Shown here piece by piece: positions 1-8,469 of a DNA stretch of 64,000 bases. The stretch's first letter is position 1. Each line of letters begins with the position of its first letter. The DNA is from Lysinibacillus odysseyi 34hs-1 = NBRC 100172. Its GTDB lineage: Bacteria; Bacillota; Bacilli; Bacillales_A; Planococcaceae. Below the pieces are notes generated by a model that did not search any database, was not told the origin of the DNA, and saw nothing but the letters and a program-made list of their open reading frames with translations. The DNA is taken from positions 434,001 through 498,000 of the forward strand of contig NZ_BCVX01000001.1 of NCBI RefSeq assembly GCF_001591965.1, given 5' to 3'. A program made the position numbers and the translations under genes.

Positions 1-1371
1 GTGAAGGCAGCTATCCAGAAAGCGAAAGAGGCATTTCCTGCATGGAGAGATCTAAGTGTAGCAAAACGTGCAGAAGTTGTATTGAAGTTCCGTAATCTTC
101 TCACTGCCAATAAGGAGAAAGTAATTGACTTAATCTGTACAGAAAGCGGCAAAACCGTAGAAGATGCAATGGGTGAAATCACGCGGGGATTAGAATCGGT
201 AGACTTAGCCATCAGTGCGCCGCATTTGGTAAAAGGTGAATATTCGGTCAATGTCGGGGGCGGCATCAATGCTTATTCTGCCAAATATCCGTTAGGGGTA
301 GTCGCTGCGATTGCTCCGTTTAACTTCCCTATCATGGTCCCTCTTGCACAAACAAGCATGGCCGTTGCTGTCGGGAATGCTGTCATTTTAAAAGCATCAG
401 AACGGGTGCCGATGACAGCCCTTTATATTTCCGAACTGTGGAAAGAAGCGGGCTTGCCGGATGGTATATGGACAGTCGTGAACGGGGATAAAGAAGCAGT
501 AAATGAATTATTGGAAAATCCTGCTGTAGAAGCCATTTCATTTGTCGGTTCAACACCTGTGGCACGCTATATTTATGAAACAAGCGCCAAATACGGCAAG
601 CGGGTTGTCGCATTAGGCGGCGGCAAAAATAATATGGTCGTCATGCCGGATGCCGATTTAGAGCAAGTAGCCAATGCCTTTATCAGTGCTGGTTACGGGG
701 CGGCATCTCAGCGCTGTATGGCAATTTCGACTTTAATGGCAGTCGGTCAAGATACTGCTGACCGTCTCGTTGGAATTTTAAAAGAGAAGATTGAAGCACT
801 AAAAGTAGGAGCTTATCAGGACGGTGCCGACTATGGACCTGTCATTTCCCCGCAAGCAAAACAGTCGATTCTAGCTGCCATTGATCAAGGAGAAGCCGAA
901 GGTGCGGCACTTGTCGTAGACGGCCGTGAAAAAGAGATTACAAAAAACAGTAAAGGCTTCTTCCTTGCTCCAACTTTATTTGACCATGTCAAGCCGGGGA
1001 TGGAGCTATATGATCAGGAAATTTTCGGTCCGGTCCGTAATATTGTAAGAGTCGATTCGCTGGAAGAAGCAATTTCACTAATTAATGAGCATGAGCTTGG
1101 CAATGGCGTAACGATTTTCACGAATGACGGAGCAGCAGCCCGCAAGTTTACTACCGAAATTGATGTCGGTATGGTCGGTGTCAACGTACCAATTCCTATT
1201 CCGGTAGGCTACCATAACTTTGCAGGATTTAAGGGCTCACGCTTTGGTGATGGTCAAATGTTCGGACCAGATCAGGCGCGTTTCTATACAAAGTCCAAAA
1301 TGGTATCAGAGCGATGGATTACACCAAGCGATTCATCCGGTCTTTCCTTCGCCTTCCCAAGTAATAAGTAA
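1..1371 (+). CDS. mmsA: Methylmalonate-semialdehyde dehydrogenase, 5' end outside window
   Basis: NAD-dependent CoA-acylating aldehyde dehydrogenase that oxidises methylmalonate or malonate semialdehyde to propionyl- or acetyl-CoA in valine or inositol catabolism; cytosolic. The visible 456 residues cover most of a protein usually about 485 long. The family N-terminal 40 or so residues are missing, so the GTG at base 1 is probably an internal valine, not the start. Visible motifs are the APFNFP catalytic-Asn loop (N108), the FVGSTPV nucleotide-binding segment and the nucleophile in SQRCMA (C239). The general-base Glu of ordinary aldehyde dehydrogenases is replaced in the ALGGGKN segment, as in the CoA-dependent MMSDH branch. 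A strong terminator follows directly. Valine versus inositol pathway cannot be decided without the upstream genes. Confidence 0.88.
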   Translation: MKAAIQKAKEAFPAWRDLSVAKRAEVVLKFRNLLTANKEKVIDLICTESGKTVEDAMGEITRGLESVDLAISAPHLVKGEYSVNVGGGINAYSAKYPLGVVAAIAPFNFPIMVPLAQTSMAVAVGNAVILKASERVPMTALYISELWKEAGLPDGIWTVVNGDKEAVNELLENPAVEAISFVGSTPVARYIYETSAKYGKRVVALGGGKNNMVVMPDADLEQVANAFISAGYGAASQRCMAISTLMAVGQDTADRLVGILKEKIEALKVGAYQDGADYGPVISPQAKQSILAAIDQGEAEGAALVVDGREKEITKNSKGFFLAPTLFDHVKPGMELYDQEIFGPVRNIVRVDSLEEAISLINEHELGNGVTIFTNDGAAARKFTTEIDVGMVGVNVPIPIPVGYHNFAGFKGSRFGDGQMFGPDQARFYTKSKMVSERWITPSDSSGLSFAFPSNK

Positions 1372-1382
1372 AACCCCCTTTT

Positions 1383-1425
1383 CCCTCCCAAGCTGCGGTT
1401 TTCTGCGTGCTTGGGAGGGCTCTTT
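1383..1425 (+). terminator. Intrinsic terminator after mmsA
   Basis: An 11-bp inverted repeat (CCCTCCCAAGC at 1383-1393, GCTTGGGAGGG at 1409-1419) is followed by CTCTTT. It lies 12 bases after the dehydrogenase stop codon. Confidence 0.85.
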
Positions 1426-1822
1426 ATGCAGTTCCCCTTTTTCCTTTGAGACTTTTTAAGATTAAATCATCATTTTGCCCTAGTAAGACTCATCATATTT
1501 CATACATGCTTTGCTTCTTTATATCTGAAAGGATGCTCTCTATTATCAACGGTACATTTCTGCCAAAGCCCTTCCCGCCCTAACAAAACGTTGAAAGGCT
1601 TTACTATAAACTTATCAATCCTCCAATACTTCTACTCCTCCTTCAACGCCCTCATAAGTGCCGCTGTTTAAAAAGAAGATTTCATTAGTAATGATTGGAA
1701 AAAGCCGACGCATTTCTTTATCATGAAAGAGTAAAGTAGTAGTTTACCAGACATGTTTTTATACACGAGACATTCCCCCGCGGTAAGCTTTACGTAACTA
1801 ACACAAAGGAGTAGATGGATGT
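1426..1822. other. Intergenic stretch, no gene seen
   Basis: About 400 bases without a convincing reading frame or RNA structure. It should hold the promoter of the following TerD-vWA gene, but I see no clear consensus pair. Confidence 0.5.
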
Positions 1823-3157
1823 ATGAAGCATTTTATTCGTGGCGAAAAGGTAAAATTATCGGATTATACGCCAGACAGCCGGCTGGAAGTGACGGTACAG
1901 ATTGCATCGGATTTTGAAATAGATATTACCTGTTTTGGGCTTGATACAAATAAGCAGCTGACCGATGATCGTTATATGGTTTTTTACAACCAGCTGCAGT
2001 CCCCTCATGAAGAAATCAGATTGATTTCCTCAGGCAATGGCAGCGGTACCTTTTCAATCGATTTATCAAAGCTCCCTTCTTCCGTCCAATATCTCGTCTT
2101 TACGGCGACAATTGATGGTGCGGGCACAATGGGGCAAATTCAGGATGGTGCTATGACAGTTCAGGCAAATGGCCAGCTTCTTCTCAGTTATGAATTAAGA
2201 GGGGCTGATTTTAAAAACGAAAAAGCGATTATTATTTCCGAGTTGTATTATAAATCGCTATGGCGTGTCGCAGCTGTGGGGCAAGGCTTTGACGGCGGTC
2301 TTGCCGCACTGCTCACAAGCTTCGGCGGGGAGGCCGGAGAAGAACAGTCCCCTGCACCGCCTTCACCTGCTCCACAGCCTCCTGTTGATAAGAAAGTTTT
2401 ACTGGAAAAGCGCTTGGAGAAAGAGGCGCCAAAGCTGCTTGACCTTTCAAAAAAAGCAAAGATCTCCTTGGAAAAGGTCGGTCTACAGCACCATCAAGCA
2501 AAAGTCGCCCTCTGCCTCGATATTTCAGGCTCCATGTCCCGTCTTTATAGCTCCGGGAAAATACAGGATTTCGCAGAACGCATTTTGGCACTTGGCACCC
2601 GCTTTGATGATGACGGCTCCATCGATATTTTTCTCTTTGGTAGAAACGCCCATAATGCAGGTGAGCTGACGATTACCAACTTTGAGGGCTTTGTAAACCA
2701 ACTGATCAAACGATACCCACTGGAAAGCAGCACATACTACGCAAAAGCGATGAAAATGATCCGTGAGCACTACTTCGGCTCTGCAGAAAAACGAAATCAG
2801 CCGTTATCGCAAAAAACGCCCGTGTATGTTATGTTCGTGACAGACGGCGATACATTTGATAAGGATGAAACGACAAAGCATATTAAAGATTCCTCCTATG
2901 AACCGCTGTTTTGGCAGTTCATGGCGATTGGTGAATCAAAAAAGGATGCAAAAAAAGGGCTTTTCAAAAACTTCATTCAATCGAACTTTGCATTTTTAGA
3001 GCAGCTTGATGATTTATCCGGACGTTACATCGACAATGCAGACTTCTTTAGTGTCAAAGATCCAGCTGATGTTTCGGACGACGAACTGTATGATCTGCTC
3101 ATGCAGGAATATCCCAAATGGGTGAAAAAAGCACGTTCAAAAGGAATGTTTAACTAA
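1823..3157 (+). CDS. TerD-domain/vWA fusion protein (tellurium-resistance type)
   Basis: A 444-residue cytosolic protein joining two modules usually split between Ter proteins. Residues 1 to about 175 resemble the Ca2+-binding TerD/TerA beta-sandwich. A Pro-rich linker follows at about 180-195, then a helical spacer and a C-terminal von Willebrand A domain from about 225. The vWA MIDAS motif is intact: D233-x-S235-x-S237, with a later VTDGD metal-ligand loop. Start chosen at ATG 1823 because AAAGGAG lies 11 bases upstream. Ter proteins are implicated in tellurite, oxidative and envelope stress; the exact role of this fusion is not known. It is a lone transcription unit with its own terminator and no other ter genes beside it. 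Confidence 0.85.
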   Translation: MKHFIRGEKVKLSDYTPDSRLEVTVQIASDFEIDITCFGLDTNKQLTDDRYMVFYNQLQSPHEEIRLISSGNGSGTFSIDLSKLPSSVQYLVFTATIDGAGTMGQIQDGAMTVQANGQLLLSYELRGADFKNEKAIIISELYYKSLWRVAAVGQGFDGGLAALLTSFGGEAGEEQSPAPPSPAPQPPVDKKVLLEKRLEKEAPKLLDLSKKAKISLEKVGLQHHQAKVALCLDISGSMSRLYSSGKIQDFAERILALGTRFDDDGSIDIFLFGRNAHNAGELTITNFEGFVNQLIKRYPLESSTYYAKAMKMIREHYFGSAEKRNQPLSQKTPVYVMFVTDGDTFDKDETTKHIKDSSYEPLFWQFMAIGESKKDAKKGLFKNFIQSNFAFLEQLDDLSGRYIDNADFFSVKDPADVSDDELYDLLMQEYPKWVKKARSKGMFN

Positions 3158-3162
3158 CAAAA

Positions 3163-3200
3163 AAACCGCACGTATGGAATCGTCATCGTGCGGTTTGTTA
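3163..3200 (+). terminator. Intrinsic terminator
   Basis: Stem AAACCGCACG (3163-3172) with CGTGCGGTTT (3187-3196), directly after the TerD-vWA stop. T-rich on both sides, so it may also work on the minus strand for the AraC-type gene. Confidence 0.8.
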
Positions 3201-3250
3201 TTTTAGAAGCTGCGATAGTTCAAGGGCTCCCTAAAAGTTAAAGCATATTT

Positions 3251-4339
3251 TTAATCATACGTATTTCTAGCTTGATTAATAAGCGCTATATATTGGGAAT
3301 CACCGTAGCCCAACGTGGGGAAAACTTTAAATAGCCTCTTCACTAATTCATCTGGAGATAAATCTTTATTTTTTAAAATATATTTCGTCACCTCATTGTT
3401 TACCTCCAGCATATTTAAAAACAAATCTATTGCCTGATACATGACAGGAAGTAATTCAATCGACGGCTTTTTATGATGAATGAGCACGTCTTCGTATATA
3501 GCATAATAGTCACCTAATAGTAACTCTGTCTGATTGACTTTAAATTCATCTTCCCGAAAGTTATTTAAAAATACCTTTCCTTTATACTGTCCCTGTTCCA
3601 AATAGGCAAGGATTGTTAAGAGGTTCATCTGACAAAACATGTCTTCCCCAAACCATAGAACGATATATTGATAGTCTTTCTTAAATAAATCATCCATTGG
3701 CTTCATTACCTTCTGAATATAATTTTCCACCGAGTCCTGATGACCGGCTGCCCTCACCTTGATAAATCCCTCTGAAAACACCTGTTTTGTTGTGGCATTC
3801 ACACACATTGCTTCGTTAAACGGCACATAATCCGAATCACCCATTAGCTTTTTTGATGCAAACTCTTCGTACATCATTTGCCCGTTTAAAATATTTAGCA
3901 CGTCTTGATCAAACAATTCGCCATTTACATTTTTTAACCGTTCCATTTCATTTTCTCTCGTAAAATTCATCATAAATCCATCCTTACTCTGGTTAATAGT
4001 AGGTTTAACAAATGACTGTACCGGCAGCTTATTCATTTGGAATGCTTTCGGGCTTGTCCCAAACACCGACTTAAATGCCCTGCTGTATGCTTCCTGTGAA
4101 GAGTAACCGTACTCAACAGCAATATCGAGTATCTTCCGTTTGCTCCTTAACTCCTCTGTAGACAAATACAATTTCCGCAAAAGGATATAACGTCTTATAC
4201 TCACCCCTGTTGCCTGATGAAATTTAAAGGAACAATAGTAGGGGGAATAGCCCATGTAATGTGCCAATTCATCTAATGAAAATTCATTTGTTAAGTTTTC
4301 TTCTATCCAATCAATCATAAGCTGTATATATTCATCCAT
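3251..4339 (-). CDS. AraC-family transcriptional regulator with N-terminal HTH
   Basis: A 362-residue regulator whose AraC/XylS double helix-turn-helix is at the N terminus (about residues 1-105: WIEENLTNEFSLDELAHYMG, then a second helix pair ending FGTSPKAF). The remaining 250 residues form an uncharacterised effector-type domain, the reverse of classical AraC order. Start set at ATG 4339 because AGGGG lies about 8 bases upstream; a GTG three codons earlier overlaps that site. It is transcribed alone. Target and ligand are unknown. The first 105 residues are secure; I do not recognise the C-terminal domain beyond its general likeness to ligand-sensing domains of Rob/GyrI-type regulators, which is inference. 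Confidence 0.85.
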   Translation of the reverse strand: MDEYIQLMIDWIEENLTNEFSLDELAHYMGYSPYYCSFKFHQATGVSIRRYILLRKLYLSTEELRSKRKILDIAVEYGYSSQEAYSRAFKSVFGTSPKAFQMNKLPVQSFVKPTINQSKDGFMMNFTRENEMERLKNVNGELFDQDVLNILNGQMMYEEFASKKLMGDSDYVPFNEAMCVNATTKQVFSEGFIKVRAAGHQDSVENYIQKVMKPMDDLFKKDYQYIVLWFGEDMFCQMNLLTILAYLEQGQYKGKVFLNNFREDEFKVNQTELLLGDYYAIYEDVLIHHKKPSIELLPVMYQAIDLFLNMLEVNNEVTKYILKNKDLSPDELVKRLFKVFPTLGYGDSQYIALINQARNTYD

Positions 4340-4438
4340 TTGTCTCACCCCTGATTAATAGTATAGGACGCCGTTAATTTGTTCTTTTGATATTTGTTGT
4401 GGTTGTAACGGGGGTCTCCCGAAATGCCCGTCAATTTA

Positions 4439-4470
4439 AAAGCCTATTCAAGAGGTCTTGAATAGGCTTC
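4439..4470 (-). terminator. Intrinsic terminator of the histidine kinase gene
   Basis: Twelve-bp inverted repeat AGCCTATTCAAG/CTTGAATAGGCT (4441-4452, 4457-4468). On the minus strand it is followed by a TTTAAATT tail, 30 bases beyond the kinase stop codon. Confidence 0.8.
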
Positions 4471-4500
4471 ATTCAGTATGAGGAAGGCTGATTGATAGAC

Positions 4501-6606
4501 TTATAATCTACCTTTTTCATTCCTTGTAAAAAACTTCACTAAAAAAGTAGTTCCATCTGTTCCCGTGTCAACTTCAATTGTTGCACCGTGGCGGGCGGCA
4601 ATGCCATAGCAAACACCTAGGCCAAGGCCGGTGCCATTATCTTTCGTTGTAAAAAACGGAGTGCCCATCTTTTCCAGCACTTCCGGACTGATTGCTTTTC
4701 CTTCATTATGAATAGAGAGCACTACAGCATCGTCCCCTTCCCTAAAGGTTTTAATAGACAATACCTCTCCTTTATCCATCGCCTCTAACCCATTGCGGGA
4801 CAGATTGACGACTAACTGCCGTATCTCGCCTGGGTTTAAAAATAACGGCAGGGTGTCAGTTGTATCAACTTGAACATTTTTATCTTGATTAAAAGCATCA
4901 ATCATGATCAACGGTACAATGTCTTGAACTACAGAATTCAAGTCCATCATTTGCAGATCGGTTGTTCTTGTTCTTCCCATTGAAAGAAATTCAGTAATGA
5001 TCGAATTTGCCCGGTCAATCTCTTCGATCATTAAGTCAAAGTAGCCATCATATGCTCCAAAATTCTCTTTCTCCTGTAAAAGTTGCAGGAAGCCCCGGAC
5101 CGTTGTCATTGGATTCCTTATTTCATGGCTGATACCTGCTGCCATTTGGGCGATTAATTCAAGGCCGGATAACCGCTTTAGCTCTCTCTCATACTTTTTC
5201 TTTTCCGTTATATTTTTAAATATGCAGCAAATTCCATCTTCATAAGGGTATGCTGCTATCTCATACCAATAGCCTTCATAAACAGATTGGGCTTCAAAAT
5301 TAACGGGTGCCCTTTCCTCCATCGCCTTATAGAGTTTTTGATAAATGGCTGTTTCGGCAGCCTCGGGATAGATCTCCCACATATTGTGTCCGAGCACCTC
5401 TTGAACCGTTTTGTTTTTAGGCAGATGATGATGTTTATTGACAATGGTATATCTCCACTCTTTATCAAGCGCAATAAAACCATCTGTAATGCTTTCAATC
5501 ACACTCGTCAGCTTCTCGTTTGCTGTGGCGAGCTCCCCTGTCCTCTCTCTCACGACATTTTCTAGTTTGTCCAATTGAAGGAGATTCGCTATTGAGGAGG
5601 CTGTCGTATCGACAAGTGATTGGGCCAATTTCAGCTTGGATTCCATATGTTTTGGGCCTTTCCCTGCCCAGTTAACGACAACAATGATGCCTAACACCTT
5701 GCCGAGCGAAACGAAAGGCATAATCAAAAGACTATTCATCTGAACGGATCGGCATACTTCATGATTAAGCCGCTCGTCTGCAAATACATCTTCTATGAAA
5801 ATACGGGACTTTGTTTCAATTACCTCCTGCAGAAGAGGACGGAAGTTTTGATCAATATCTTCATTTGTGTCAGCCCAATTGATCTCTGTCCAATCACTTT
5901 CTTTATTCAGCTTTCCGCTTCTGACTATTTTTCTATTTACCGGCTCTAGAAGGTACGCCACTAAATTATCGTTATTCAGCAGTTTCCCCAAATAATAAAA
6001 ACACTTATCAAGACCTTCCTGCATGGAGGAGCACATTGAAAGGTCACGTGTTATATCAAGCAGCAACTGCTTCTCGTCAATAAGCCACTCCTGCTGCTTC
6101 ACTATATTGGCATTTTGAATGGCGACCGCTGCCATATTTACATATGCTTCCACACTTTGGATCTCCAGCTCGGTTAAATTCATCGGCGACCCATAATTAA
6201 ATAAAAACACCAGTCCAAATAGCTCCTGTTCGAATGAAATAGGCAGTGCCAGTATCGACTTCATCTTGAAATCCTCCACTGGTCTTTCATCCGGCCTGTC
6301 GTCCCGCGAAGTATCATGAATATAAATTGTTTTCCCTGTTTCAATCACTTCTTTTACCAGCATATCCTCTGCAGGGTCGATTACCTGCATATCCAATGTC
6401 TGCCCGCTTATTACTTCAGGCTTTCCGACAAAGCCTCTGTATGTTCCATCGTCCTGGGGCAGATAAATCCCTACAGCATCACATTGAACTATCTCCTCCG
6501 AGATTGCAGTTGTGACATGCTGCAACACTTCCCGAAGCTCTAAATTTGTATTAATTATTTTGGTTATATTCGCAAGCCGAAGATATCTCGTCTGTTCTTT
6601 TTCCAT
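4501..6606 (-). CDS. GAF-GAF-PAS sensor histidine kinase
   Basis: About 701 residues, no membrane segment, so a soluble sensor kinase. Order: GAF domain (about 10-170), second GAF (about 180-340), short coiled linker, PAS domain (about 360-470), HisKA with phospho-acceptor H494 in GISHEIRNP, then HATPase_c with an N-box (NLSRNGLEA) and G-box (GTGLGLGV). The HisKA sequence is of the type seen in Bacillus sporulation kinases (KinA-E group), which feed Spo0F; that assignment is inference. No response-regulator gene is adjacent, as is usual for phosphorelay kinases. Start placed at ATG 6606 with GGGGA about 7 bases upstream; a TTG 26 codons earlier (6684) is possible but less well placed. Confidence 0.88.
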   Translation of the reverse strand: MEKEQTRYLRLANITKIINTNLELREVLQHVTTAISEEIVQCDAVGIYLPQDDGTYRGFVGKPEVISGQTLDMQVIDPAEDMLVKEVIETGKTIYIHDTSRDDRPDERPVEDFKMKSILALPISFEQELFGLVFLFNYGSPMNLTELEIQSVEAYVNMAAVAIQNANIVKQQEWLIDEKQLLLDITRDLSMCSSMQEGLDKCFYYLGKLLNNDNLVAYLLEPVNRKIVRSGKLNKESDWTEINWADTNEDIDQNFRPLLQEVIETKSRIFIEDVFADERLNHEVCRSVQMNSLLIMPFVSLGKVLGIIVVVNWAGKGPKHMESKLKLAQSLVDTTASSIANLLQLDKLENVVRERTGELATANEKLTSVIESITDGFIALDKEWRYTIVNKHHHLPKNKTVQEVLGHNMWEIYPEAAETAIYQKLYKAMEERAPVNFEAQSVYEGYWYEIAAYPYEDGICCIFKNITEKKKYERELKRLSGLELIAQMAAGISHEIRNPMTTVRGFLQLLQEKENFGAYDGYFDLMIEEIDRANSIITEFLSMGRTRTTDLQMMDLNSVVQDIVPLIMIDAFNQDKNVQVDTTDTLPLFLNPGEIRQLVVNLSRNGLEAMDKGEVLSIKTFREGDDAVVLSIHNEGKAISPEVLEKMGTPFFTTKDNGTGLGLGVCYGIAARHGATIEVDTGTDGTTFLVKFFTRNEKGRL

Positions 6607-6808
6607 CTGAAATCCCCAATCATTACCAGTCGTCGAATGGACAACAGCAATAGACCATAATTTAAACCACCAGTCTATATACAATGCCCCGTCTTATTCA
6701 ATATTTATAGTTATGTCCATTCTATCATTTGATTGCAGGAGTTTGTTTAAAAATGACTTTTTACTAGTATATACCTTTTGAAAAACTTTCTTTTCTTCTT
6801 AATACAAA

Positions 6809-6857
6809 ACAAAGGAGCTGCTCCGGAATGATGGGACTTTCCGGAACGCTCCTTTGC
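6809..6857 (-). terminator. Intrinsic terminator after the DUF2750 gene
   Basis: Long inverted repeat from AAAGGAGC (6811) to GCTCCTTT (near 6854), with inner CTCCGGAA/TTCCGGAA. The minus-strand side ends in a GTTTTGT T-rich tail. Confidence 0.8.
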
Positions 6858-6899
6858 TGAATGTGTAGTTGGTTGAAGGTATAGTATCTTTCTCGTTAC

Positions 6900-7268
6900 T
6901 TACCCTATATTGTACAGCATTTCCTTTACCTCTTCACGTGTCTGGATGATCGTATCATAGCCATTCGGAAAAATTGTGGCCGCGCCGCCGACCTTTTCTA
7001 TATCAGCAAGAAAGTCGTCTACAAAGGCATTAAGTGTTACATTAAATGCCTCGTACGGTATAATCAACTTCTCTGCCACCATTTCCGCAAAGCTCCGGCT
7101 TGGCCATACAGGAAGTAAAAATGTATGCTTTTCATCTTCAAATAGTAATAAATCGCCGACCCTGTTACGTAGCAGACATACCTGTTCTTCCACTGTCACC
7201 ATTCCGTAAAAATAGGCAAGTCGCTTCTCTGCAGGACGGCTTATAATAAAACGGTTCATTAGATTCAT
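6900..7268 (-). CDS. DUF2750-family protein
   Basis: A 122-residue cytosolic protein. The FLLPVWPSRSFAE segment in the middle and overall length of about 110-120 match DUF2750, a small family of unknown function found in many bacteria. A second in-frame ATG at codon 4 gives a possible slightly shorter start. Monocistronic, followed by its own terminator. No catalytic residues can be pointed out; function unknown. Confidence 0.7.
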   Translation of the reverse strand: MNLMNRFIISRPAEKRLAYFYGMVTVEEQVCLLRNRVGDLLLFEDEKHTFLLPVWPSRSFAEMVAEKLIIPYEAFNVTLNAFVDDFLADIEKVGGAATIFPNGYDTIIQTREEVKEMLYNIG

Positions 7269-7407
7269 CTGCAGAAGTCCTTTATCCTAGTGTTCTAAAA
7301 ATTATATTAAAAAACAGAGAAAAATACTACCTCCATTTATAGGAAAGACTTCATGTAAGATGAATGCACTGTTAATATACAAGACACGATCAATTTCACA
7401 TAGTCGT

Positions 7408-7575
7408 TTATTTTTTATTGAAACACTGCTCGCATAGGAAACTTCCTTCGTTTTGTAAATAGGCTTTTATTTCTGTAAAACCCTTACGTTTTGGGTAACG
7501 TATTTTCACAAAAACGACTTCATCGCCTTTAATTTCTTTGCCGCATTCCGTACATTTAGGCTCTTCTCCAAACAT
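7408..7575 (-). CDS. Small zinc-ribbon protein, 55 aa
   Basis: A short gene below usual length cut-offs. It has an ATG at 7575 preceded by GGGGGG about 8 bases upstream, and encodes 55 residues with two cysteine pairs: CTEC near the N terminus and CEQC near the C terminus, separated by a lysine-rich beta-hairpin-like stretch. This spacing suggests a treble-clef or zinc-ribbon fold. Similar 55-60-residue proteins are common in Bacillaceae and are sometimes misnamed as iron-hydroxamate transport proteins. No function can be assigned; reality of the gene rests on the ribosome binding site, the paired cysteines and the absence of any competing frame. Confidence 0.7.
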   Translation of the reverse strand: MFGEEPKCTECGKEIKGDEVVFVKIRYPKRKGFTEIKAYLQNEGSFLCEQCFNKK

Positions 7576-7662
7576 TTTTCATTCCCCCCATAAAATTTAT
7601 GTATACATGTATTACGATTGAGTTTTACAAAAGTTCCCTGAAGGATAAATACCCGCCAAAAT

Positions 7663-7699
7663 AAAAAACCAGTAAAATCATATTAAAAGATTTTACTGG
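7663..7699 (-). terminator. Intrinsic terminator
   Basis: Eleven-bp stem CCAGTAAAATC/GATTTTACTGG (7669-7679, 7689-7699) with a TTTTTTAT tail on the minus strand, downstream of the 69-residue zinc-ribbon gene. Confidence 0.85.
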
Positions 7700-7739
7700 T
7701 TATCAGCCTTATGACTGTCATGCTCGCATGCTTGCCCTT

Positions 7740-7949
7740 TTAGCGTGACGCTTTTGGCGGCTGGCATACGTCACATTTACGCTGGTTATTGTTTTTAAAT
7801 TTCGTAAATGTTTTTTCAAAGTTACTGCCGCATGCGCATTTAAAAAGCAGCTTCTGAGAAAAACCGTGATATTCTGTTGTCAGCAGTTTGCTGTCCGAAT
7901 TATTCTCTACAAATTCCTTAATTTTGCCGATCGTCCATCGTTTATTCAT
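7740..7949 (-). CDS. Small treble-clef zinc-ribbon protein, 69 aa
   Basis: Starts at ATG 7949 because GGAGG lies 8 bases upstream; the longer frame to 8000 has no site. The protein opens MNKRWTIGKIKEFVE and has a C-terminal metal-site pattern CACG...CDVC, with KTFTKF between, resembling zinc-ribbon modules in phage and endonuclease-associated proteins. No nuclease residues are present. Function unknown. It stands alone with its own terminator. Confidence 0.7.
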   Translation of the reverse strand: MNKRWTIGKIKEFVENNSDSKLLTTEYHGFSQKLLFKCACGSNFEKTFTKFKNNNQRKCDVCQPPKASR

Positions 7950-8149
7950 TGTTTGTACCTCCAATTTTTCATGCAAGGCGGAGGCTCTTTTGGCATCCAT
8001 TTAATTATAAGTAAGTATTATAATTCCCTTAAGCTCCTCATTATAACATGGGCTGTTAAACATTTAAATAAACGAAAAACGCCTTACTTTAAACTCCCTT
8101 TTTCAGTAATTAAAAATTCCTAAAAGAAATACGGATAGAAAATAAAAAC

Positions 8150-8372
8150 CAGCCTATACTATTAAAGATTTCACTTCAAATCCAATGACTTAGGAGGGTT
8201 AACCCGATGAGTGCGGATGACCGATAACTCAGAAGGACAATCAAACTGATTGCAGCCAAAGCGTGATTGTCTTAGGAAGTTCTTAAGATACAATGCGGAA
8301 GCGAGGCAGTGTGTCATGGATAACAAAATGTAGTGTGATCAGACCCGGAATTCATATTCCGGGTTTTTAATT
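8150..8372 (+). ncRNA. Candidate structured non-coding RNA, unidentified
   Basis: About 210 bases with no reading frame but all the marks of an RNA gene: TATACT as a -10 box at about 8155, several self-complementary elements, and a perfect terminator at the 3' end. Visible pairings include GGGTTAACCC near 8197, GAGT/ACTC arms near 8212 and 8227, GACAATCA/TGATTGTC near 8242-8270 and CTTAGGAAGTTCTTAAG near 8270-8287. No gene follows on the plus strand, so it is a free-standing RNA rather than a leader. I do not recognise it as 6S, SRP, tmRNA, RNase P or a common riboswitch. A raiA-type or other large structured RNA is possible but unverified. Confidence 0.6.
8343..8370 (+). terminator. Terminator of the candidate ncRNA
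   Basis: Nine-bp stem ACCCGGAAT/ATTCCGGGT (8343-8351, 8356-8364) followed by TTTTTAA on the plus strand. Confidence 0.85.
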
Positions 8373-8390
8373 TCCTTTTTTTGCTCAGCA

Positions 8391-8418
8391 AAAAAACGCG
8401 GCCGTCTGTCAGCCGCGA
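8391..8418 (-). terminator. Terminator of the YdeI-like gene
   Basis: GC-rich stem CGCGGC/GCCGCG (8397-8402, 8412-8417) followed on the minus strand by seven T residues. Confidence 0.75.
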
Positions 8419-8469
8419 GCTTTTCGTTTTTTTGTATATGTATTCCCCTGCCGTTCTCCTAAAGCGCCG

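Noticed and set aside
6600-6684. TTG start of the histidine kinase at 6684
   Set aside because: The 26 extra residues are unlike a GAF-kinase N terminus, and ATG 6606 has a better-spaced site.
8150-8372. 6S RNA, SRP RNA or a T-box
   Set aside because: None of the conserved sequence elements of these RNAs could be found, and there is no downstream gene on the same strand for a T-box.
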